Part shown: positions 53,301-59,300 of the stretch, piece by piece | Numbering within the stretch: position 1 is the stretch's first letter | How the letters are laid out: each line of letters begins with the position of its first letter | Assembly: GCF_964340395.1 (NCBI RefSeq) | Contig: NC_135566.1 | Span: 5,814,501-5,878,500 of the forward strand | Origin: Glandiceps talaboti | Taxonomy: Eukaryota; Hemichordata; Enteropneusta; Spengelidae | Length of the DNA: 64,000 nt | Reading direction: 5' to 3' | Position numbers and translations under genes: made by a program | Notes under the pieces: model-generated | The model's database searches: none | What the model saw: only the letters and a program-made list of their open reading frames with translations | What the model was told of the DNA's origin: nothing

Positions 53301-56300
53301 ACCTGGTATTAAAACCCTGACCTTTAAGTAATACAGACATTGTTTTCTATAACAGATCTCTAATACTATACCTGTACTATCAGTATTTGAACAGTTATGT
53401 CAAGTAGGCTGTGATGTATTATGTCAGGTAGCAATGTAATACTAAGCCAACAATGTGTGGTTCCAATTATTTTAACTCCTATTGTATATCATTTTTTATA
53501 TTGGGGTAGAATGTGCCCTGTCATAAATGAGATTTACATAGTACCTAGTATCCATCAAGCAATGCTCAGTGGAATTTAGGCACTGAAAATCAAAGTTTTT
53601 ACAATCTTTCTTAGTCTAGTGACTATCTGTGGCATCAAATCTCAAGTTGTGAAGAAATGATTCGATACCACAGTTAATGAGGTAGATTCTCTCACCAGTC
53701 CTTGGGAGCATGGTTAAAAGGGCTGTTTTGTATGTACCGCCTAATTGTACTCGAATATCCTTGTACTGTGGGCCCCATTGATTTTATATAGGACTAATCA
53801 TTTGTTGATATGTTACACGAAGCATCACAGTAACATGTCAACAAATGATTAGCCCTATATACTCAATGACAGACCACAGTACAAGGATCTTTGAGTACTA
53901 CAATTAGGCGGTAGATATCAGTACATACACAAAACAGCCCTTCTAGCGATGTTCCCGAGAACTGAGAGAGTCTAGTAATGAGGTAGAGCTACTAAAATAC
54001 ATTTCAGTAATTTGTACCTTGACCACTGATATGTTTTCATTTTTTGCTTTATGACTATTTTTTTCATTGTTAACAGACTTAGATAAAAAACAAAGTATTT
54101 GTGATTGCCAAGGGCAAGGGTGTTGAGATCTTTTTGAACCTCCTATATTCATCTTTCTGTTCTACTGCTGGGTGCTGGGTGGTTTAAAATGTGATAATTT
54201 CATTCCTACTGAAATTTTCATATGCAGAACAAAAAAGTGGTTTTATGAACTCAGCCAACATTTAGGAAAACTGCCGTAAAGATGTTGGGTGTGAGAGATA
54301 TAGAACCACGTATTGATACTACACACACTTTTCCTGACCAAAAACTATTACCGATATACTTGAAATGATTGGCCCAGTGGCCTTCAGGTACACCCACATT
54401 AAAATTGATAAAAAAAATTACTTTTTCATAAAAAGAGGAAATGAATAATGAAGTATTTCCGTGTCCCTGTCTACATCTCATGAAATATTTGATGTAATAC
54501 TGAACTCGACCTCTCCAGATCTGCAATGAATCTGAAATCAACATGATAATAGTATATTTCATAGCAAACTCATAAATGTAGGTTTGTTGGCCTTCAAGTT
54601 CAACCTAAATACTTGTAAACAACTATGTAATTGAAGTGTAAGTATGTGTAATGTACATATGCTCAGAGTCATGGAATAGACATGCTAGTAGTGAATTTGA
54701 TTTCTGTGAAACTAGCTTAATGAAATTGACGCCAGTAGTGAATTTGATTCCTGTTAAACTAGCATAATGATTTCATCTGTATAGAATAGGAATGGTTGTC
54801 TCTGTGGTAGTATACCCCATGCTTGTCTCTGTGGTAGTATACCCCATGCTTGTGAGAACATTATTTTCGCAAGACTGGAGTCATTACTTTTGTTGAACAA
54901 CAATAGAATGGCTTCTACTTTACAATGACAATGGTTTTGAGACAAGAAACTCAACACTATCCTCAAAAAAATGTGTGCCTCTGTGTGTGTGGGGTGGGGG
55001 GGGTGGGGGGGGGTGGGGGGGTATTAGGTATGTTTGCGAAATATACCTTATAACTTTAATGGCTGCTAAAGTTTAATAATAGACATATTCACAATGATGT
55101 CATAAAAATAAAGGAGAAGGGTGAAGGGTTTTCACTGAATATAGTCTTCAAGGGGAACGTCTAACAATACCACAGTTACAGATATTCACAGAAGGACAAT
55201 AGAAATTGGTACTTATAGAAATAATTACACACTACTATACATTCTTACCTTTTATTGTTGCCACAGCAACATCTTTGTGTACTATAACTATGCTGCAAAG
55301 AAAGGTAAACAGTAATATTAACATTCCTGTCCAAGGATCGACTGTTACAATAAACATGAGACAACGATACGACCTTCCGATTGTTGTCAATGTAGTTACT
55401 TCATGTGACCCTCTTAACATCAGACTTTCTGCAAACAATGAAAACTTTGACACCAAAGATATTTAGAATGATATATCTATAGTTCTGTAGGTGTGTGAAC
55501 AAGTCCTATTGTATCTAGTCAGTCCTACATCCTGTATCTCGATAATGTGCAAAAGTTTATTTCAACTGCATATTAAATTTGGGAAAAAAATATTCACTTG
55601 TCAAAATCTGTCTCCAAGTATTCATGACGCCAAAGTACTTTATTAATACCTTCAAATAAAACATTCTATCAAGATAGTGTATGCTAATGGCAAGGACTGC
55701 CACTGAACAGTGAATGAAGAACAAGTTTCAACTGTTTTCCTTGGCAATCGCACCTACATGTTTTGTGCTATCCATGGAGAAGAGACGGCCAATTAGGGTA
55801 GAACAACATGACACATCTTATAGTGTATCATAATTGGCACTACAGACTATACAGCACTAGAAAAATCTATATTTGGACTGCAAAGATTATTAATGTTTGC
55901 TAGCTGTCAAATATTTCATGTTTAATGTATCTTCTTTAATTGCTTTTATTTTTTACAATATATTAACAAATTAGTTTGGCTCCCAGAGTGAGATTCACTT
56001 ATTTGTAATGAAGTCAGGCGCCATAATACATCTATTCAGTAATGTTTACAGTGCATTATGAATATCAAAATATGTTATTTTTATAAATTTAATCTGTTAT
56101 TACCTCTTCACAATTCATCTTTTCTTTTCATCTTAGATGGCTCAGTGTACCAAAGTGAGAGTGATCTTGATTCTGACAAGATGGAAGAAATTGAAAGAAA
56201 ATTCCAAGAAATCATGAGAAAGAAAAAACCAGATAGAGGTGAGGGGATGGAATCATTAGATCTTCACAGTTCAACAGAAATATGTCATTTTATTTGAATT

Positions 56301-59300
56301 TGTTAGATTTTTCAGCCATTTTTGTCTAGATAAATTGATTGATAGGTTGTTTGACATTAGCCTTGAATATCCAGGTGATTGGGGATTTTGGATTTTGAAT
56401 TTTGAATTTGATTTCCCTATCTAATTACAAACTGAAAACCCCATCCGCATGGATTCTATGTTAGTTGATGTGGATTGTGTATTAATGAATATAGATACAA
56501 GACTTATATGTCTCAGGACTCATACAACATGTCTGTGTTGGTGTATCGACAGCAGTATCATTTTTACACAAGAGAGATCAGGACCATGTAACACTTGTTG
56601 TTGCTGGTTTTTAGACCAGGTATCTGGATATGTGATACCATTCTTACACACAATAATGTGGTTGAATTAAGATTTCCATTTTTGTCAAGAGGTCCTCTGA
56701 TGTTACAAGAGGACTTGTTACCCATCCATCTAACTTCCTAGGTGTAGAACACTGGAATAAAAATAGCAACATTTTCAAGAAAAGATAGGACATTAATATT
56801 ATGATATATTATGTTAAACTGATATGATTATTTGAAATCCCTGAATCTAGCAGTTACTTGCTGTCTTCCCCCCCCCCCAAATACCTACAAACCCCCCCCC
56901 CCCATATTCACTCTTTGCATTACAAATGACTTGTCAAATTTTGATATTTGTTAATAGCTCCCTCTAGAGACCACAACTAGAGACAAACTCGCAACAAAAT
57001 AATATAAAGACAGATGGTGATCCAAATGTCAAAGGTCAAGTCTATCACAGGCAATCTTAATTGCAGTTTGATAGCTAGAATGAGGTGATTTTTTGGAAAT
57101 ATTTCCAAATTCTGACTCATTTTGTTATGAAAAAAATTGTTTGTGTCTGTAACATCTTGGTTGTCATGTATGTTGATGTTTCCCTGTTTGTTCTTGCTTG
57201 GATCATTTTGTAGACCATTGTCCTCATAGTGTTAGTGATGTGAACAGCCTGACATTAGGGGAATTAACCTCCCAAGCGAGTACTCCAAGAAAACCTGAAA
57301 CTTCCAAAATTCGGAACGGTTTTCTGGCAGTTGTAAAGAAGCGTAAGTGAATGGTTCATTCCAAATGGTGGCTTTTGATTTGGTTTTACTAACAAAATGC
57401 ACAGTGTATTATAGTTTCAGTTGATTTGAGACACTACAGGCACAGTGGTTTGCAGCACATTTTGTTTTTTTCTCAACAGTTAGGGTGTAAGATACATAGT
57501 GGTGTTGTGCCCCATCTAATGGCCAGCTCTTTACACATGATAGGGGCTGGCTACTTAGAGTTACCTGGCATGCTGTATCTTGCAGACTACCGTACTCCAC
57601 TTTATGATTTTGTTCCTTACAACTTTGTAGTTTAGACTTGAAAATATATTTCATAGTTTTGCACCTGTACTCTATCTCTTTACCTAGACTGCAAGGCAAC
57701 TCTAGTTTAGAGTGAGATTATATACAATCAGACATGGACACCTCTCTTGCACTCACTAACTACAAATGTACATAAACATTTTGTAACTTTTTCAATTTCA
57801 GGTGACTACAATATATAGAGTTTCTATTAGCTGACAAGATGTTTTTAATGTCTCATTCATGGATCGTTTTTTTTGCTATGAATTCCTCAAACAAAATACA
57901 GACACTGATAGCATACACACATATAAAATGATACACGTTATCTGACTGTGAACACAAATCAACATCACTGTCCGATGACATAAGTAAGATTTAAAGACAG
58001 AAAATGTTTATTTGTGTTCACAGATAAAATGTAATTTTAGAGATAACGTAATATTTTAGGTTTTTGCGCTCTATCAATCACTGTCTATTTTGCTTGCGTA
58101 ATTTGTTAGTACAACTGCTGACATCAGACCGTGGAAGAACAAACAGGCAAAGTAAACAACTGAACTGGATTAGTAATACTTGGCAAAGCATGTTGGAAGT
58201 ACAGAGACTTGCATTACCTGCCATCATTTGATAAGAACAGTTTTACAGAGTAGTTCACAAACAAATTTCCAATTCCCCTGGCATTTCATATACACAAAAA
58301 GAGGCTATAAAACTGTTCTTATCTAACTATGATGTATAATACAAGTCTCTGCTGTTCCAACATGCTGAACCAAGTGTTATTAATCCAATTCATTTGTTTG
58401 CTTTCCCTGTTTGCAACAGGTTCTATTCATCCACAGTCTGATGTCGGCAGTTGTAAAAAAAAAAATTTGTGCCACATAATTGAAACTTTATACACCCTCT
58501 CTTACTTTTGTAAGTAAGCACATTACTTTGTAATACAATTTATTGCATAGTATATACACAGTAACACTTGGCACATTAACATAGTAGGTGTAACCCAGGG
58601 TTCATCTTTATACCTTTTGAGTTTTTCAATGTCGTCGTTGTGACTACTTTGTCTATCTCTGTAGTTACTTTTTTCTATCCTTTGTATTATTCTTACATGA
58701 AAATCAATAAAAATCTTATCTAAAAACCATACATTTTAAAATCCAACTGTATAAGGATTAGACAGTATTGAGTTGGGAATAATAGTTGTTTTGGAAGATA
58801 AAGAAGAAAAGACAAATCTCTAGTAAAAATCAATACTAGAGGGATTAGAATCTTTTATGTAACATTCAATTCATTAGACCTTAAGTTGCAACTGTCATTA
58901 TAATTGTTTTATTTGATTTCATTCTGAATACAGTTCAGAATTTATTCATTTTGTGGACCTAGGAAACTGAGAAGGATATATTGGTAAAATTTGCCATCTT
59001 TTAATTCAGATAATTTTATTCTGTGTAATGGGCACACACTTTTAATCTCTGTTTAGGACCAAGGAAACTGAGAGGGATAGTTTGGTATAATTCTGCGTAG
59101 TTTTGTAGACAGTTGAAAGGAATTTTGTAGAGGGAAAACCTTTTGGAAAACGATTTAGGAACTCTGATAGGTATTATTATTTTGTTTTAAAGCTAAAATT
59201 GTAGCTTATAACCAGGAAATGGAGGGGGTAATTTGGTAAAATTCTCCGGAGTTTGTAATAGCTTGGAGTGATTTAAAGACGAGAACCTTTTACATGTAAA

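Larger units (their letters stand above)
49928..56136 (+). other. Intron 9, about 6.2 kb
   Basis: Holds a decaying roughly 30-bp tandem repeat (51828-51997), SINE-like copy C (53165-53335), a foldback element (53683-53974), a G-rich tract (54991-55021) and a candidate alternative exon (55267-55466). Confidence 0.6.
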
